From contig CAZIRF010000022.1 in the NCBI GenBank assembly GCA_964541755.1, positions 1 through 47,124 on the forward strand: DNA of 47,124 nt, in the 5' to 3' direction. The translations under genes and the position numbers were made by a program. Positions 32,271-42,813 of the stretch are shown here, in pieces. The notes under the pieces were generated by a model, which did no database searches, was not told where the DNA came from, and worked only from the letters and a program-made list of their open reading frames with translations. Numbering within the stretch: position 1 is the first letter of the stretch; each line of letters opens with the position of its first letter. Source of the DNA: CAZIRF01 sp964541755. GTDB lineage: Bacteria; Spirochaetota; Spirochaetia; Treponematales; Breznakiellaceae.

Positions 32271-34264
32271 CACCGTGTTCTCCTTTCAAACTTTACAAGG
32301 GGCACGATGACTTCTTCGATGGCTACACCGCCGTGACCTACGATGGCATCTCCCGGGTTCACAAATGCGTCGCGGCCACCGGCCACCAGGGGGAAATAAT
32401 CTGCTGGCAATCCGACCGGCTGCCACTCGTGGGCAAACGAGAAGGAACCAGCCACCTGAGCGCGGAGTTCCGGCGTGGGATAGACACGAACACGCTCGCC
32501 GCGAGTTTCGGCAATCACCCCTTCAGATGGACGGCCTTTACCGTCGCATTGGATGTTGCCGTGATCGGCCGTCAGCCAGACCTCATAGCCGTAATCCAGC
32601 AGTTGGCCGACCATCGCGGAAAGAAATCCTGCATGGCACCACTGCTTGATCTGGTTGTGCATCCCGGCCGAACCGAGTTGCATGCCGTGCATGATTTTGT
32701 CCACTTTATCCACGACCAGCCCCACCACCTTGGTCTTCCCGGGGTGGATTGCGGAGTCGAGGACGCCCGCAGCATCGCCGTCGCCAAGGCCGCGCTGGTA
32801 GGCGACATCCAGTCGGGACAGGTCATGGCCTTCCCAGAACTGTTTCCAGAGTTTCTCTTCGCTGTTGGTCGAGTTGATGGATGACGGGAAATAGAGCGGC
32901 GGCTTGCCCGAGAAGATCGATTGCCGCGATACCGAGGTCAGCGTCGGAATCCAGGCGAAGGTCGCGGATTCGCGCATGACCAGATTGGCATCCTGTTTTT
33001 GCAGAAGCTGGCGGATGGTCACCCACTGATCGAGGGCCAGGCCGTCAACCACGATCAGAGCGGCACGGCTACTACCCGAATCCTCGATATCCCGAGCCAG
33101 GCGGCGCGGCACGTGGTGCAGCATGGCCGGATTGGTCGGCGGCAAGTTGATCAGACTGGAGTAGTGGTCGGCCAGCCAAGCGGCAAAGGTCGTGTTCAGT
33201 GCATCGCCGATTTCCCTGAGCCGGGTCTGATACTCGGTGCTGTTGCCACAATGAACCAGCGAAGAAAGTTCGGCCCATTTCAATGCAAAGGCGGTCCAGT
33301 CCGAGTATCGCGCTTCAGCAGTGGGCAGTTCCTTCTCGACAAGGCCAAACAAGCGAGAGATCCGTAGCTCGTCATCGTCCACGCCGGACGTGGCGATGCC
33401 GCTTCGAACCCAGGACTCGGCATCCACTTCAATGCCTTTGGCCTCGACAGGGGTGAGTTTCCCCTCCAGGAACAGGTTGTCGATGTAGACCTTGATGTCC
33501 TGATGGTCGAACGGCAGGTGATCAGGGCCGGGATACTTGAGGCCGTATTCCGGCGAATCCTTCCGTACCTGATGAGCGCTGCCGAGCCTGGAAAGAAATA
33601 GCGGCCAGCGTTCCTGCAAAAAGGCGAAGAACGCCTCATCGTCCGGAACGATTTCAGAGAGCGGCCAAGCCTTGAATCCATCATGCCCTTTGAGAACCTG
33701 GATAAGCCGCTCAGCCAGCATCAGCGGGATCTGTAGCTTCCCATAGTGCAGGCGCAGCAATGCGCGAAGTAGCTCCACCTCGCCCCCAATTAGTTCCGCC
33801 GCAATGCCGAACACATGACGGAGAATGAAATCCTTGGTGGCGTTGTCGCCCATGCGATCCGGCGGTGACTTGCGCTGGGCCTCAAAAAGCGAATCCAGCA
33901 AGCTCCTGTCGAGCTTTTCAATGACCGGATAGCTCAGGTTGGGAAAGATATCCCCCAAGTTGAATGAAAGCTTGCGGCCCGCCTGGAGTAGGTCGTAAGG
34001 CAAGGATTCCAGCTCCGCATCCTGCAAGCGGAGGACTACCACCAGATCGGTGTGCTCACCCCGGTCCCAGATCGAACGGTACTTTGACTCATAGGCGTAT
34101 CTGAATTCGACCGGATCACTGAACTCGATCAGGTCGAACCCGCGCCCGCGAAGCTCCAATGCCAGCTTCTCCTCGGTCAGCAGACAATCCGGGTCCGCGA
34201 CCAGGGTCAGCTTGCTGACGTTGGGCACAAAGTCGTTCAGGATGGCGTCTCGCCAACTACTCAT
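32270..34264 (-). CDS. pglZ: BREX phosphatase-domain protein PglZ (type 3-like)
   Basis: 664 residues, alkaline-phosphatase superfamily. The metal-binding core is C-terminal: AALIVVDGLALDQW (about 401-414), the nucleophile region TLTSVSRQSIFSG (about 441-453), VWLTADHGNIQC (about 562-573) and GHGGVAIEEVIVPLV near the end. The N-terminal 390 residues are helical and BREX-specific. PglZ is the one component shared by all BREX types and is needed for phage exclusion. The ATG overlaps the helicase stop as ATGA, and GGGAGG 7 nt upstream lies in the helicase's last codons. High GC, with no damage visible. Confidence 0.92.
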   Translation of the reverse strand: MSSWRDAILNDFVPNVSKLTLVADPDCLLTEEKLALELRGRGFDLIEFSDPVEFRYAYESKYRSIWDRGEHTDLVVVLRLQDAELESLPYDLLQAGRKLSFNLGDIFPNLSYPVIEKLDRSLLDSLFEAQRKSPPDRMGDNATKDFILRHVFGIAAELIGGEVELLRALLRLHYGKLQIPLMLAERLIQVLKGHDGFKAWPLSEIVPDDEAFFAFLQERWPLFLSRLGSAHQVRKDSPEYGLKYPGPDHLPFDHQDIKVYIDNLFLEGKLTPVEAKGIEVDAESWVRSGIATSGVDDDELRISRLFGLVEKELPTAEARYSDWTAFALKWAELSSLVHCGNSTEYQTRLREIGDALNTTFAAWLADHYSSLINLPPTNPAMLHHVPRRLARDIEDSGSSRAALIVVDGLALDQWVTIRQLLQKQDANLVMRESATFAWIPTLTSVSRQSIFSGKPPLYFPSSINSTNSEEKLWKQFWEGHDLSRLDVAYQRGLGDGDAAGVLDSAIHPGKTKVVGLVVDKVDKIMHGMQLGSAGMHNQIKQWCHAGFLSAMVGQLLDYGYEVWLTADHGNIQCDGKGRPSEGVIAETRGERVRVYPTPELRAQVAGSFSFAHEWQPVGLPADYFPLVAGGRDAFVNPGDAIVGHGGVAIEEVIVPLVKFERRTR

Positions 34265-37167
34265 TGAGCGCCTCCCTTGATGATCCGCAGCATCAGCAGC
34301 GACCGGATTTCCGGTACGATCTGCCGCGCTGATTGCAGTTCATGCCGCCACTCATTTTCCTCAGCAGCGCAGCGGGCCAGACGGTACTGGCGCACTTCGG
34401 GCAGCCCAACCCGCTCAATGGCCTTGCGGCGCGAGGCAAAGGAGACGATGCCGCGTTCCTCCTCGCGAGCCACAGAGGCGAGATGCGCCTGCTGCAGGGC
34501 GTCGAACAGCTCCTGTCCGGCTTGCTCTGCCGCTTCCTGCAGCCGCCCATGGGCGATGATAGAGTCATCCTGCCCGAGGGTGGCTTGCACCTCGGCTTCC
34601 GCTGTCTGCAGCGCATCCCAGATATGCCGGGCCGTGGGCAGAAACAGTTTGCCTTCCTCGCTCACGAACACACTGACATATCCCCGCCGCACCATGGGAA
34701 TGCGCAGAAGTTGTGTCTTCTGGTGCATTCCGGCCTGAAGGCGGATCTCAAAGAGCCCCCAGAGTCCGGAGATGCTGGCTGGCAGCCCGCTTACGGTTAC
34801 GCACGGCAATGGCTGACCTGCCGCGACCTGGGGCAGGTTCAGGGCAAGACCACGGACACGGCTGTTTTCGAGATTGAGCAGGGTTGCGTCGGTTAGACGA
34901 TCCGCTTCCCGAGCGCTGAATACGGCTTTGCGGTGTTCCTGGCCATCCGGCCAATTCAGATCCCACCATGAGCGCTTGCGACTGGCTGCGCCGCCGTGTG
35001 AATTGAGGTAGCCCACCGTCATCCGTTCCACCCAGTGGGGCAGCGGATGCGAGCGCAGACGCTCAGCGGTTTGCACATCCGGCTCTTCGGATATGCCGTA
35101 GATGGCGGAGGACTCGCGCACCTGCTGGATCTCATCCCGAATCCTGGCCACCGTGTGATCGACGGAGGTTTCGATGCCGTCAGGATTAAGGATGGCCGAG
35201 GCGAACACATCCTCGAACAACTCACCGGCCTGGGCCGAGTCGAGCACGTCGCCGGTCTTGTCGATGCCGAACTCGTCGAAGATCACCGAGAGCTTCTGCT
35301 CCAGCACTTCGCGGACCCGGAACTCGACTGAATCCTCAAATACGAAATTGATCGCCTGTACGGTTTTTGGCTGGCCGATACGGTCCACGCGACCGATACG
35401 TTGCTCCAGCCGCATCGGGTTCCAAGGGATGTCGTAGTTGATGATGACGTGGGCGAACTGCAGGTTCAGACCCTCACCACCCGCATCGGTGGAGACCAAT
35501 ACGCGGTACGATTTGCGGAAGGCATCCTGGGCTGCCCCACGTTCCTCCATGGCCATGGAGCCGTTCAGGGTGACCACCGAGATTCCCCGGGCTTCCAGAA
35601 ACTCCTTCAGCATCTGCTGGGTCGGCACGAACTCGGTGAAGATCAGCACCTTCAGATCCGGTTCGTTTTCCTCGGCTTGCAGCTTGTAGATCCACTCGAT
35701 CAGAGCCTCGGCCTTGGCATCCGGACCCGCCTGCTCACAACGGACCGCCGCTTCGAGCAGGGTCTCAACATGGCTTCCTTCGCTCTGCAGAGCCGACACG
35801 TGGGATTTCAGCAGCTCATCGAGCAGCTCCTGGCCGTCCATGTCATATAGCTCGGCTATTTCATCGTCTGGGCTTTCCGATCCCTCCGCGCCGTTTTCCA
35901 GTTCCGCCAGGCGCAGGCTGGCTTGTTGCTCACCATCCTTGAGTGCCGCAAGCCGACGCTCCAGCGTGGTGCGAATCGCCCGGGTGCTGGATACCACCAG
36001 GCGCTGCATCAGGATCATCAGGAAGCCGATATGGCGCTTCTTCTCGCGCAGGGCCTGGTTGTAGCCCTCGCGCACATAGTCGGTCACCGCTTCATAAAGG
36101 AGTTGCTGCAGGTGATGACGGCTCTCCCAGGCCACCGGGGCCATCTGCGTGCGCCGGGGTTTGAAGAGCGGCTTGCCGTCGGCATCAATGGCCTTGCGCT
36201 TTTCGGTACGGATAACATACGGGGCCACCCGCTTGCGGGAGACGCTGTCCACGTCTGGAAAAGCGTCGTCATCAAGCAGGTTCATCAGGCGATGGAAGGC
36301 ATCGGTCTTCCCCTGGTGGGGAGTCGCCGAAAGGAGCAGCACATAGGGCGCGGCTTCCGCCAGCCCCTTGCCGAGCTTGTAGCGGGCGACCTGGTCGGTA
36401 CTGCCGCCCAGCCGATGCGCTTCGTCCACGATCACCAGATCCCAACCGGCAATAATCAGATCCTCGAACCGGCTGCGGTTGTATTCGGCGACGCGCTCGG
36501 CGGTCCAGCCGCGCCGCTTGTCCATGGGTTTGACCGAATCCAGGGAGACGATGACCTGATCAAACATCGACCAGGCTGAGCTCCGGTGATCCGCCCCTGG
36601 AGCCAGGCGTTGCAATGTGCCGATGTCGTCGCCCAGCACGAGCTGGAACTGCTCGTTGAAGTGGGTCTGCATTTCCGCCACCCACTGGGTAGCGATTCCC
36701 TTCGGCGAGACGACCAATGTCCGCCGCACCAGTCCGCGCAGCTTGAGTTCGCGCATGACCAGCCCGGCCTCGATTGTCTTGCCGAGACCCACCTCGTCGG
36801 CCAGCAGGTAGCGCACGCGGTCACCGGAGATGGCCCGAGACAAGGCGTGGATCTGGTGCGGCAGCGGAATGACGTTGGACTCCATGGGAGCCAGCAATAC
36901 ATGGCCCTCGGTGGCGCTGGTGGAACCTTCGAGCACCTCGGCTACCTTGGCTGCGGCGGCCACATAGGCAATGCGCCCGGCCTCGATCTCCGGCTGCAGG
37001 TCGGCACTCAGCGGCCGCAAGGCGGAGCGGGGCACGCGCACTACCGCGTCCTGGTTCGGCAACCAGACACGGCACACCGTCTGCCCCCACAAGGTCTGTT
37101 CTTCAATAATCTTGCAGGCGCTGTTATGAACGGTGCTGTATTGCCATATGTTTTCGCTCGATGCCAT
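34261..37167 (-). CDS. brxHII: SNF2/HepA-like helicase of type 3 BREX (BrxHII)
   Basis: 968 residues from ATG 37167 (a TTG at 37176 is the alternative; AAGGA lies 11 nt upstream of the ATG). Superfamily 2 motor with all motifs: the Q/I region LADEVGLGKTIEAGLVM (Walker A), DEAHRLGG (motif II), LLSATPHQGKTD (motif III), VSTDAGGEGLNLQ (motif V) and RLEQRIGRVDRIGQ (motif VI). The C-terminal 300 residues are a helical/beta accessory part typical of HepA-like enzymes. In type 3 BREX a COG0553 helicase takes this place between pglX and pglZ. It presumably translocates on DNA during phage discrimination; the exact role is unknown. Confidence 0.9.
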   Translation of the reverse strand: MASSENIWQYSTVHNSACKIIEEQTLWGQTVCRVWLPNQDAVVRVPRSALRPLSADLQPEIEAGRIAYVAAAAKVAEVLEGSTSATEGHVLLAPMESNVIPLPHQIHALSRAISGDRVRYLLADEVGLGKTIEAGLVMRELKLRGLVRRTLVVSPKGIATQWVAEMQTHFNEQFQLVLGDDIGTLQRLAPGADHRSSAWSMFDQVIVSLDSVKPMDKRRGWTAERVAEYNRSRFEDLIIAGWDLVIVDEAHRLGGSTDQVARYKLGKGLAEAAPYVLLLSATPHQGKTDAFHRLMNLLDDDAFPDVDSVSRKRVAPYVIRTEKRKAIDADGKPLFKPRRTQMAPVAWESRHHLQQLLYEAVTDYVREGYNQALREKKRHIGFLMILMQRLVVSSTRAIRTTLERRLAALKDGEQQASLRLAELENGAEGSESPDDEIAELYDMDGQELLDELLKSHVSALQSEGSHVETLLEAAVRCEQAGPDAKAEALIEWIYKLQAEENEPDLKVLIFTEFVPTQQMLKEFLEARGISVVTLNGSMAMEERGAAQDAFRKSYRVLVSTDAGGEGLNLQFAHVIINYDIPWNPMRLEQRIGRVDRIGQPKTVQAINFVFEDSVEFRVREVLEQKLSVIFDEFGIDKTGDVLDSAQAGELFEDVFASAILNPDGIETSVDHTVARIRDEIQQVRESSAIYGISEEPDVQTAERLRSHPLPHWVERMTVGYLNSHGGAASRKRSWWDLNWPDGQEHRKAVFSAREADRLTDATLLNLENSRVRGLALNLPQVAAGQPLPCVTVSGLPASISGLWGLFEIRLQAGMHQKTQLLRIPMVRRGYVSVFVSEEGKLFLPTARHIWDALQTAEAEVQATLGQDDSIIAHGRLQEAAEQAGQELFDALQQAHLASVAREEERGIVSFASRRKAIERVGLPEVRQYRLARCAAEENEWRHELQSARQIVPEIRSLLMLRIIKGGAQ

Positions 37168-37181
37168 TCCAGCCAAATTCC

Positions 37182-39944
37182 TTATCGTCCTGCATTGATT
37201 CGTTTATATCTCTGATCAAAGGCCTCTCTTCCACCTTCCATCACTCGGCATATTTCATCCCTTATGGAAGGCTCCTGAAGTCCACCCTGTGTCACGATTC
37301 GGGTTTGCCCAGACCTCACATCAAGGGCGATGACGTTTTCCGCATCACCATTCACGACGATGTTGGCGTTGTGCGTGACCACCAAAACCTGCCGCTTCTG
37401 TTTGATCTCCCGCAGTTGCGTTACGATCAGGTCATAGATCAAGTGGTTGTCGAGATCGTCTTCTGGCTGATCAAGCACGAGAGGCTCATTGCCATACGAA
37501 AGGATAAAGGCCAGAAGAGCAGCAGTTTTCTGCCCAGGCGATCCTTGCTCTACGGGTTTGAAGCTCTCACCGTCCCTGAGGCTGTATCTGACATCCAAGG
37601 AGTCATCGGGAAACCAGCACAGGATTCGATCTATTTGCTCGGGAGTCAGTCCCTGAATGTGGGAGACAAAGCGTCGATCTTTGGCTTCAGCCACCGCCGT
37701 TGTATCGTTCGCATGGATGGCCAGCAGCGATGATTTCAATGCCGCAATTTTTTCTTCCATGGTCTTGGAAGAGTTCTGCGTCAGTGTAGCCAGCAGGCCC
37801 TCATCCCCATCGACCACGCCGATATCACGATCAAAGCCGCCATTGCCCCGGTCGATCAGGTTACGGAACTCTTCCTCAACCGTGATCTTGTTTCCAAACG
37901 GAATGACATTGATCTGTACATATGAATTGCCGACGAGGGTATCCTTGAGAAAGTTCTCGCGAAGCTTGGTTATCTTGGCCCGATGCTCATGGAGCTTGCC
38001 CAAGCACTCTTCAGCGCTCTTCTGATGCTGCGCAAGAGTTTCTCTCTTCTTATTGAACGCCTTGAGCTTCTCCTCGAGATCTTGCCGCTGCTTAACCAGA
38101 ACACCATATGCGGAAGGATCGCCCGCACCTGCTGCGCTGAGTTGACCGAGGAGGTCGGTGTATTCCTGGTTCGCCGTTGTGATCTTTTTCGATATTTCCA
38201 GGCCAGGCCGCGCTTGATTCCATGCGCTCTTCGCATCATCAATCCGCTGCGCGATTGAATTCATCTCGATCTGGAGTTTCTCAAACGTCGCACGAATGCC
38301 CGCTGCAGCGTCGATCAGCTCTTTATCATCCGCATTTCCAATGTCGAAATGCTGTGAATCCAATTCTGGTGGCAACAGGCTTCCTGAAATATCCCGAACC
38401 TGTTCGGCAGAACCTTCCCAGGTCTTTTCCCAGGAGTCGATAGCCTTGCTCTGGTTCTGTCTGAGCTGGTAAGCCTTAAGGACATCCGCGTGGCCCGCCT
38501 TTTCAAAAACCTCGAGCTTGCGTTTGACGTCCTCAAGCTGACCTTTGATTACCGATTCTTCCTGAAGTCCGGCCTGAACTTCACGCTCCTGGGCGCGAAT
38601 CGAGAGATATTTGGAAACCAGTTCCTCCCACTCAAGTTGCCAATCACGATGATTGACCGCCGGGGCATCATCGACAACCTGCAAGAGCGCCTGGGGATGC
38701 TTCGCCAGCTCAAAAATTTGCTTCTGGCTGTAAATCCTGACGGGAAATCGTTGTGCTATGTCTCCCTCGGAAGCGCTCCAAGTTCCGGGAGCGGTCTCTT
38801 CCTCTATGGCGTATCTGTTTTCGGCGTTAGACCAAGTGATTCGAAAACGGCCACCATCTTTTCGAAAGCCGACGGTGATTTTCGTGGCATCTTTTAACAG
38901 CCCTTCATCCTGGCGGTCGCTCGACGTCTGACTGTATTTGGTAAATTCCTTTTCAAGGCTCTTGGGGATTTCTCCCTTCCGTTTGAGAGCAATCCGCAGG
39001 AACTCCAACGAGGTCGATTTCCCTGTGCCTCGTCCACCAATAATTGTGTTGAGCCAGGGGTTCAGTTGACAGGAAAATGATTGACCTCTGCCCAGGTACT
39101 TCGCGTCGTCAACCACGATGCTTTCGATGGCGAGTTGTCCATGGGTATTGGGGTCACCACTGAAGCGGTCCGACCGCTTCAGTGAGAGAGATCCATCAAT
39201 GAGCGCCAGTCGTAATCCGTCATAGGATGGCTCCGACATTTTTACCCAGGTGAAATGGCTCCCAGGGTAGCGTTGACCGCCGGTACCGGACGGATGATGG
39301 GAATCGGTTCCAAGAACCTCCGCCCAATTCAAATTCTTGCCGATGTAAAGCTGCGGTTTTGCCTGAGCAAGGTCCGTGACCTCCATGGCAAATACACACT
39401 TGTTGTCCAGCACCTGCTCCAGTGTGTTGCCGGTACAAACCGTAAAAAGTCCGTTGGCCTGATCGACATGAGCAGGTATTGCAAGCCCGCCTGACCTTGC
39501 AATTTCGTCAATCACCTCAACAGCGGAGCATTCAGAACAGCCGTCGCTCTTTCCCTTGGTGGCGCGATACCTCACCGCACCGAGCAGCGAATCGATATCC
39601 GAGGTGGTCTTGTCTAGGCCGAAAATGGCCAGGATATGGATATTGCCCTGAACGGTAATCTCAACGCCGGGGAAGAGGTAGAGCGGTCGATAATCCGCAT
39701 GACCTTCGGATGCCAGCTCCTGGAGTGCCTGCTTGAGCGGATCAATCCAGGCACCTGAATTGTGATCCGTCACCGCGACGCAATCGATGCCTTGCCGCAT
39801 GTAGTTGAGCAGCCAATCCTTATGGGAGATCTGCTTATGCTGGGCCTGGTCGGGGCCTTTCCCATAATCGTCCGATGCCGGAGTGTGATTGTGAAAGTCG
39901 AACTTCCACCATTTGGCACTGGCCCAATCCCAAGCGGCAGACAT
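37182..39944 (-). CDS. PHP-phosphoesterase/SMC-like ATPase (TrlF-like), inserted in the BREX operon
   Basis: 920 residues. The N-terminal PHP domain has its metal ligands in order: DFHNHTPASDD (HxH, 16-26), AVTDHNSG (57-64), FPGVEI (91-96), IPAHVDQ and GTDSHH (212-217). An ABC/SMC-type ATPase is split around a long coiled-coil: Walker A IIGGRGTGKST (about 301-311), then C-terminal signature-like SPGQK, Walker B LVLDQPEDDLDN and the His switch VVTHNAN. The coiled-coil spans about 400-640. This is the TrlF-like layout: a predicted nuclease or phosphoesterase driven by an SMC-like clamp. ATG 39944 is fixed by GGGAGG inside the last codons of pglX and a 2-nt gap; the upstream frame overlapping pglX is not used. 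Not a core BREX gene. Confidence 0.85.
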   Translation of the reverse strand: MSAAWDWASAKWWKFDFHNHTPASDDYGKGPDQAQHKQISHKDWLLNYMRQGIDCVAVTDHNSGAWIDPLKQALQELASEGHADYRPLYLFPGVEITVQGNIHILAIFGLDKTTSDIDSLLGAVRYRATKGKSDGCSECSAVEVIDEIARSGGLAIPAHVDQANGLFTVCTGNTLEQVLDNKCVFAMEVTDLAQAKPQLYIGKNLNWAEVLGTDSHHPSGTGGQRYPGSHFTWVKMSEPSYDGLRLALIDGSLSLKRSDRFSGDPNTHGQLAIESIVVDDAKYLGRGQSFSCQLNPWLNTIIGGRGTGKSTSLEFLRIALKRKGEIPKSLEKEFTKYSQTSSDRQDEGLLKDATKITVGFRKDGGRFRITWSNAENRYAIEEETAPGTWSASEGDIAQRFPVRIYSQKQIFELAKHPQALLQVVDDAPAVNHRDWQLEWEELVSKYLSIRAQEREVQAGLQEESVIKGQLEDVKRKLEVFEKAGHADVLKAYQLRQNQSKAIDSWEKTWEGSAEQVRDISGSLLPPELDSQHFDIGNADDKELIDAAAGIRATFEKLQIEMNSIAQRIDDAKSAWNQARPGLEISKKITTANQEYTDLLGQLSAAGAGDPSAYGVLVKQRQDLEEKLKAFNKKRETLAQHQKSAEECLGKLHEHRAKITKLRENFLKDTLVGNSYVQINVIPFGNKITVEEEFRNLIDRGNGGFDRDIGVVDGDEGLLATLTQNSSKTMEEKIAALKSSLLAIHANDTTAVAEAKDRRFVSHIQGLTPEQIDRILCWFPDDSLDVRYSLRDGESFKPVEQGSPGQKTAALLAFILSYGNEPLVLDQPEDDLDNHLIYDLIVTQLREIKQKRQVLVVTHNANIVVNGDAENVIALDVRSGQTRIVTQGGLQEPSIRDEICRVMEGGREAFDQRYKRINAGR

Positions 39945-39946
39945 AC

Positions 39947-42790
39947 TTATTCGCCTCCCATTCGTGTTACTGCCTGGTCGTACCACATGAGCAGTTTGGG
40001 GTCTTCTTCCAGGACGTTGTTGGGGATCTTGTCGGCCACGGCGACGATGACGGCGTAGTCGCGCTCCTGCCAGGCTTTCTTGAATCCGGCACGGACAGCC
40101 TCGAGGCGGAAGACCTTGAGCTTTTTCTTGACCTCTTTGTATTCCTCGAACTCCTTGAGCAGAGCTTTCTCGCGCAGCTTCTCCAAGTCACCCGCCTTGT
40201 TGGGGTCGGGCACATACCAACGATCACGGGCTTTGGTCACCAACGCCGGGTCATCCTTGGGCAGGTTGCGCAGCTCTTTCCAGTTGGTGGAAAGGTAGGC
40301 GTGGATCTGCTCGGGCACCGGGCCTTTGCCGTCGTAACGTAAGAAATTTTGCTCAAGCAAGGTTGAAAGCTCTAGAGGAATTTCTGCCTTACTCCAAGCT
40401 CTCTGCGCTTCCTGTATAAAATGGGGATGCACTTCCTGAAAGGTTTGTGGTTTTTCTTTGAAATTTTGCCGCAGCCATTGAATGGCAGATGCTTCATCAG
40501 AAACAAACAAGGAGAGTTGTTTCACAGATTTAACGTTGATGCGTTTTTTATCATATTCTGCAGTTTGATCAGGAAGAAAAAACATGCCGTCTCGTTCAGA
40601 AAAACGTTGCGAGAGACCCTGGTAAAAGTCACTTGCAGACAGTGGAACTGACACCCCTCTTTGCACATGGAAAGCCACCATTCTGTCAAAGAGAAGATAA
40701 TTTAATCTCTCGGCGATGATTTCCATTTTGCCTGCCTTAGCGATAAAAACAGGCAATTGCGACAGATGTGTTCTAATAAAATCCCAGACCCCTGTTTCTG
40801 TCCCAGCAGAAAGTTTAAAGCGATCCTCAAGGCCACCATTAGGTTTGTAGGCAGAGATAATCAAATCTTGATTAACTGTTCCGCTGACATGAGTATCTTG
40901 GTGAACTGTTTTCTGTTTTTTGTCCAAAGTAGCAACATGCGCAATTACAAAACCAGCTTTTCCCATTGCTTCTTGAATTGAGTTCCAAACTGATGCTTTA
41001 GAATTATGAAACTCTACGGTCATCCATTTCCCCGGCTTAAGTATTCTGTAATACTCAGAGAAAGCCTTGGACATCATATCGGTGTAGACCAAGAGAGATT
41101 TACCTACAACCTCATTCACGACTGCATCAGAGTCGCCACGAGACTTGACGCCAAGGAAATTTTCTAAGCCAAAGTTTAGTTCTGAATATTGAATGTTATG
41201 ACCAAATGGTGGATCAGTAAAAATGTAGTCAACAGATGAGTTGGGGATATTCACCAGATTTGACGACGATCCCGTATTGAGGACTGGTCGACCATATTGT
41301 CTAAATCCATGGCTTTGTAGCGCAGAGAGTATGTCCTTCTGCTTGTCATCCATCAGCCTTAGAATGTTCATTTCACAAAAGAGGTTAGGAAGATATAAAC
41401 AGTTCGCCATTGGGCCATTAACGCGGCCTTGTGGATTGTGTTTGTTAATTATGAAGCGATTGCGTTTAGTCGCATTTCTGTCAGCAAAAGAAGTGAATAG
41501 AAAAAGGAGGGAGTTTTTTTCTTTATAGTCAAAATCACCGTTCTTTATGCTGTCTAAAATGTTAGACAGAGCAACAATGGTTCGAATGGTATAGAAATGA
41601 TGAAGATGGGTTACTCCCTTGTCTGCAAAAGCATCCCTGCGCCAACGGTCACCTTTTGGCATTTCAATAATTGGGAAGCTGGCCAAGGTTGTGCCGTCCG
41701 CAGCTATGGTTCTGAGGCTCTTTTCATCTCCGGCACTCCACTCCTTCTGAAGTTTTTTCTTCCCAGAAGGTATGTAGCTAATTCTCACCGGCTTTTGCTT
41801 GAAAATTCTAATAGGAAGCTTGGTCAGTGGATCTAATGTAGTTTCATAGGACCGTTGCAACAATCTTGTCGACTGTTTAGCACCGCAAGAAGGGCAGTTA
41901 AATATTTTATTGGCTTCCCCTTCATCGAGATCAACACCAACGTCCCAATAGACAAACTCATGGGAGCACTCAGTGCAAATATATGCATCACTCCAGATGA
42001 CGTAGTTAATGACACCACAACGTGAGCCGTCATCGGTGTATGCGGTGTATATCTCAGATTCAAGGCCAGAGACTTTTTGGGATAATTTGCGGTAAGCTGC
42101 CTTGAATTTCGTGCTACTGATGGGGCTGTTTAGGTTATTCGAGATAAAAGTGGCAACAGGAGCTAAGTCGGTAATAACAGCGTTCCTTTTTCCAAGACAT
42201 GAAATCAAATGGCCTTCGGAATCCAATACTGAGTCATCACCTACGACACGATAACCTAACGACTGTACAGTCTCTTTACTGCCACACATTTGCGCAGCAA
42301 TGCCCGTCATTCCGGTTCCGCAAAAACCGTCGAACACGATGTCACCCGGTTGTGTGTAGTGGAGGATGTAACGCATGATGGCCCTATGCGGCACCTTGGT
42401 GTGGTAAGAATGAGCAGTGTAAATGGGATCGTTTTTCCCCTCGCTCACGTCGGCCGCAAAAGGCTCACGGTGGTATTGATAGCCTTCGGGCTGTTCCGGC
42501 TTTTGTGCCTCCCACTCGGCGATGAAGTCAGCAATCCACGGGTTCGGGCAGGCGGTGTAGTACGGCGGATCGCTCAGGTTCAGGATGTCCTCGTCGCTGC
42601 CGATAGGAAAGCCTTCGATCTTGCGGAACTCCGGGTCCTGCAGCTTCTTGCGCAGTTCCTCGGTAAAGTGGGCACGGCGGGCTGCGTCGTTCTCGAAGGT
42701 CATGCCGAGGCAAGTCACCGGGCCGGAGGGTTGGCCCTGGTCGACGTCAGTTTGTCCACTAAACAAATCGTTGATACTCATACTCTCCAT
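39947..42790 (-). CDS. pglX: BREX DNA methyltransferase (PglXI-type)
   Basis: About 947 residues from ATG 42790 (GAGGA 9 nt upstream; TTG 42796 and ATG 42781 are alternatives). An amino-methyltransferase: SAM motif I in DIVFDGFCGTGMTG (about 150-163), catalytic motif IV in DYIFTDPPFGHN in the second half, and an early LNLSDPPYYTACPNPW. An inserted zinc ribbon has CTECSHEF and FNCPSCGAKQ. It probably marks host DNA (N6-adenine by analogy with PglX) so that phage lacking the mark is excluded. The base composition is mosaic: residues about 166-820 are encoded by AT-rich DNA while both ends are GC-rich (see findings). The frame is intact. Confidence 0.88.
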   Translation of the reverse strand: MESMSINDLFSGQTDVDQGQPSGPVTCLGMTFENDAARRAHFTEELRKKLQDPEFRKIEGFPIGSDEDILNLSDPPYYTACPNPWIADFIAEWEAQKPEQPEGYQYHREPFAADVSEGKNDPIYTAHSYHTKVPHRAIMRYILHYTQPGDIVFDGFCGTGMTGIAAQMCGSKETVQSLGYRVVGDDSVLDSEGHLISCLGKRNAVITDLAPVATFISNNLNSPISSTKFKAAYRKLSQKVSGLESEIYTAYTDDGSRCGVINYVIWSDAYICTECSHEFVYWDVGVDLDEGEANKIFNCPSCGAKQSTRLLQRSYETTLDPLTKLPIRIFKQKPVRISYIPSGKKKLQKEWSAGDEKSLRTIAADGTTLASFPIIEMPKGDRWRRDAFADKGVTHLHHFYTIRTIVALSNILDSIKNGDFDYKEKNSLLFLFTSFADRNATKRNRFIINKHNPQGRVNGPMANCLYLPNLFCEMNILRLMDDKQKDILSALQSHGFRQYGRPVLNTGSSSNLVNIPNSSVDYIFTDPPFGHNIQYSELNFGLENFLGVKSRGDSDAVVNEVVGKSLLVYTDMMSKAFSEYYRILKPGKWMTVEFHNSKASVWNSIQEAMGKAGFVIAHVATLDKKQKTVHQDTHVSGTVNQDLIISAYKPNGGLEDRFKLSAGTETGVWDFIRTHLSQLPVFIAKAGKMEIIAERLNYLLFDRMVAFHVQRGVSVPLSASDFYQGLSQRFSERDGMFFLPDQTAEYDKKRINVKSVKQLSLFVSDEASAIQWLRQNFKEKPQTFQEVHPHFIQEAQRAWSKAEIPLELSTLLEQNFLRYDGKGPVPEQIHAYLSTNWKELRNLPKDDPALVTKARDRWYVPDPNKAGDLEKLREKALLKEFEEYKEVKKKLKVFRLEAVRAGFKKAWQERDYAVIVAVADKIPNNVLEEDPKLLMWYDQAVTRMGGE

Positions 42791-42813
42791 TCCCAATATT
42801 CCTCGACAGAATC

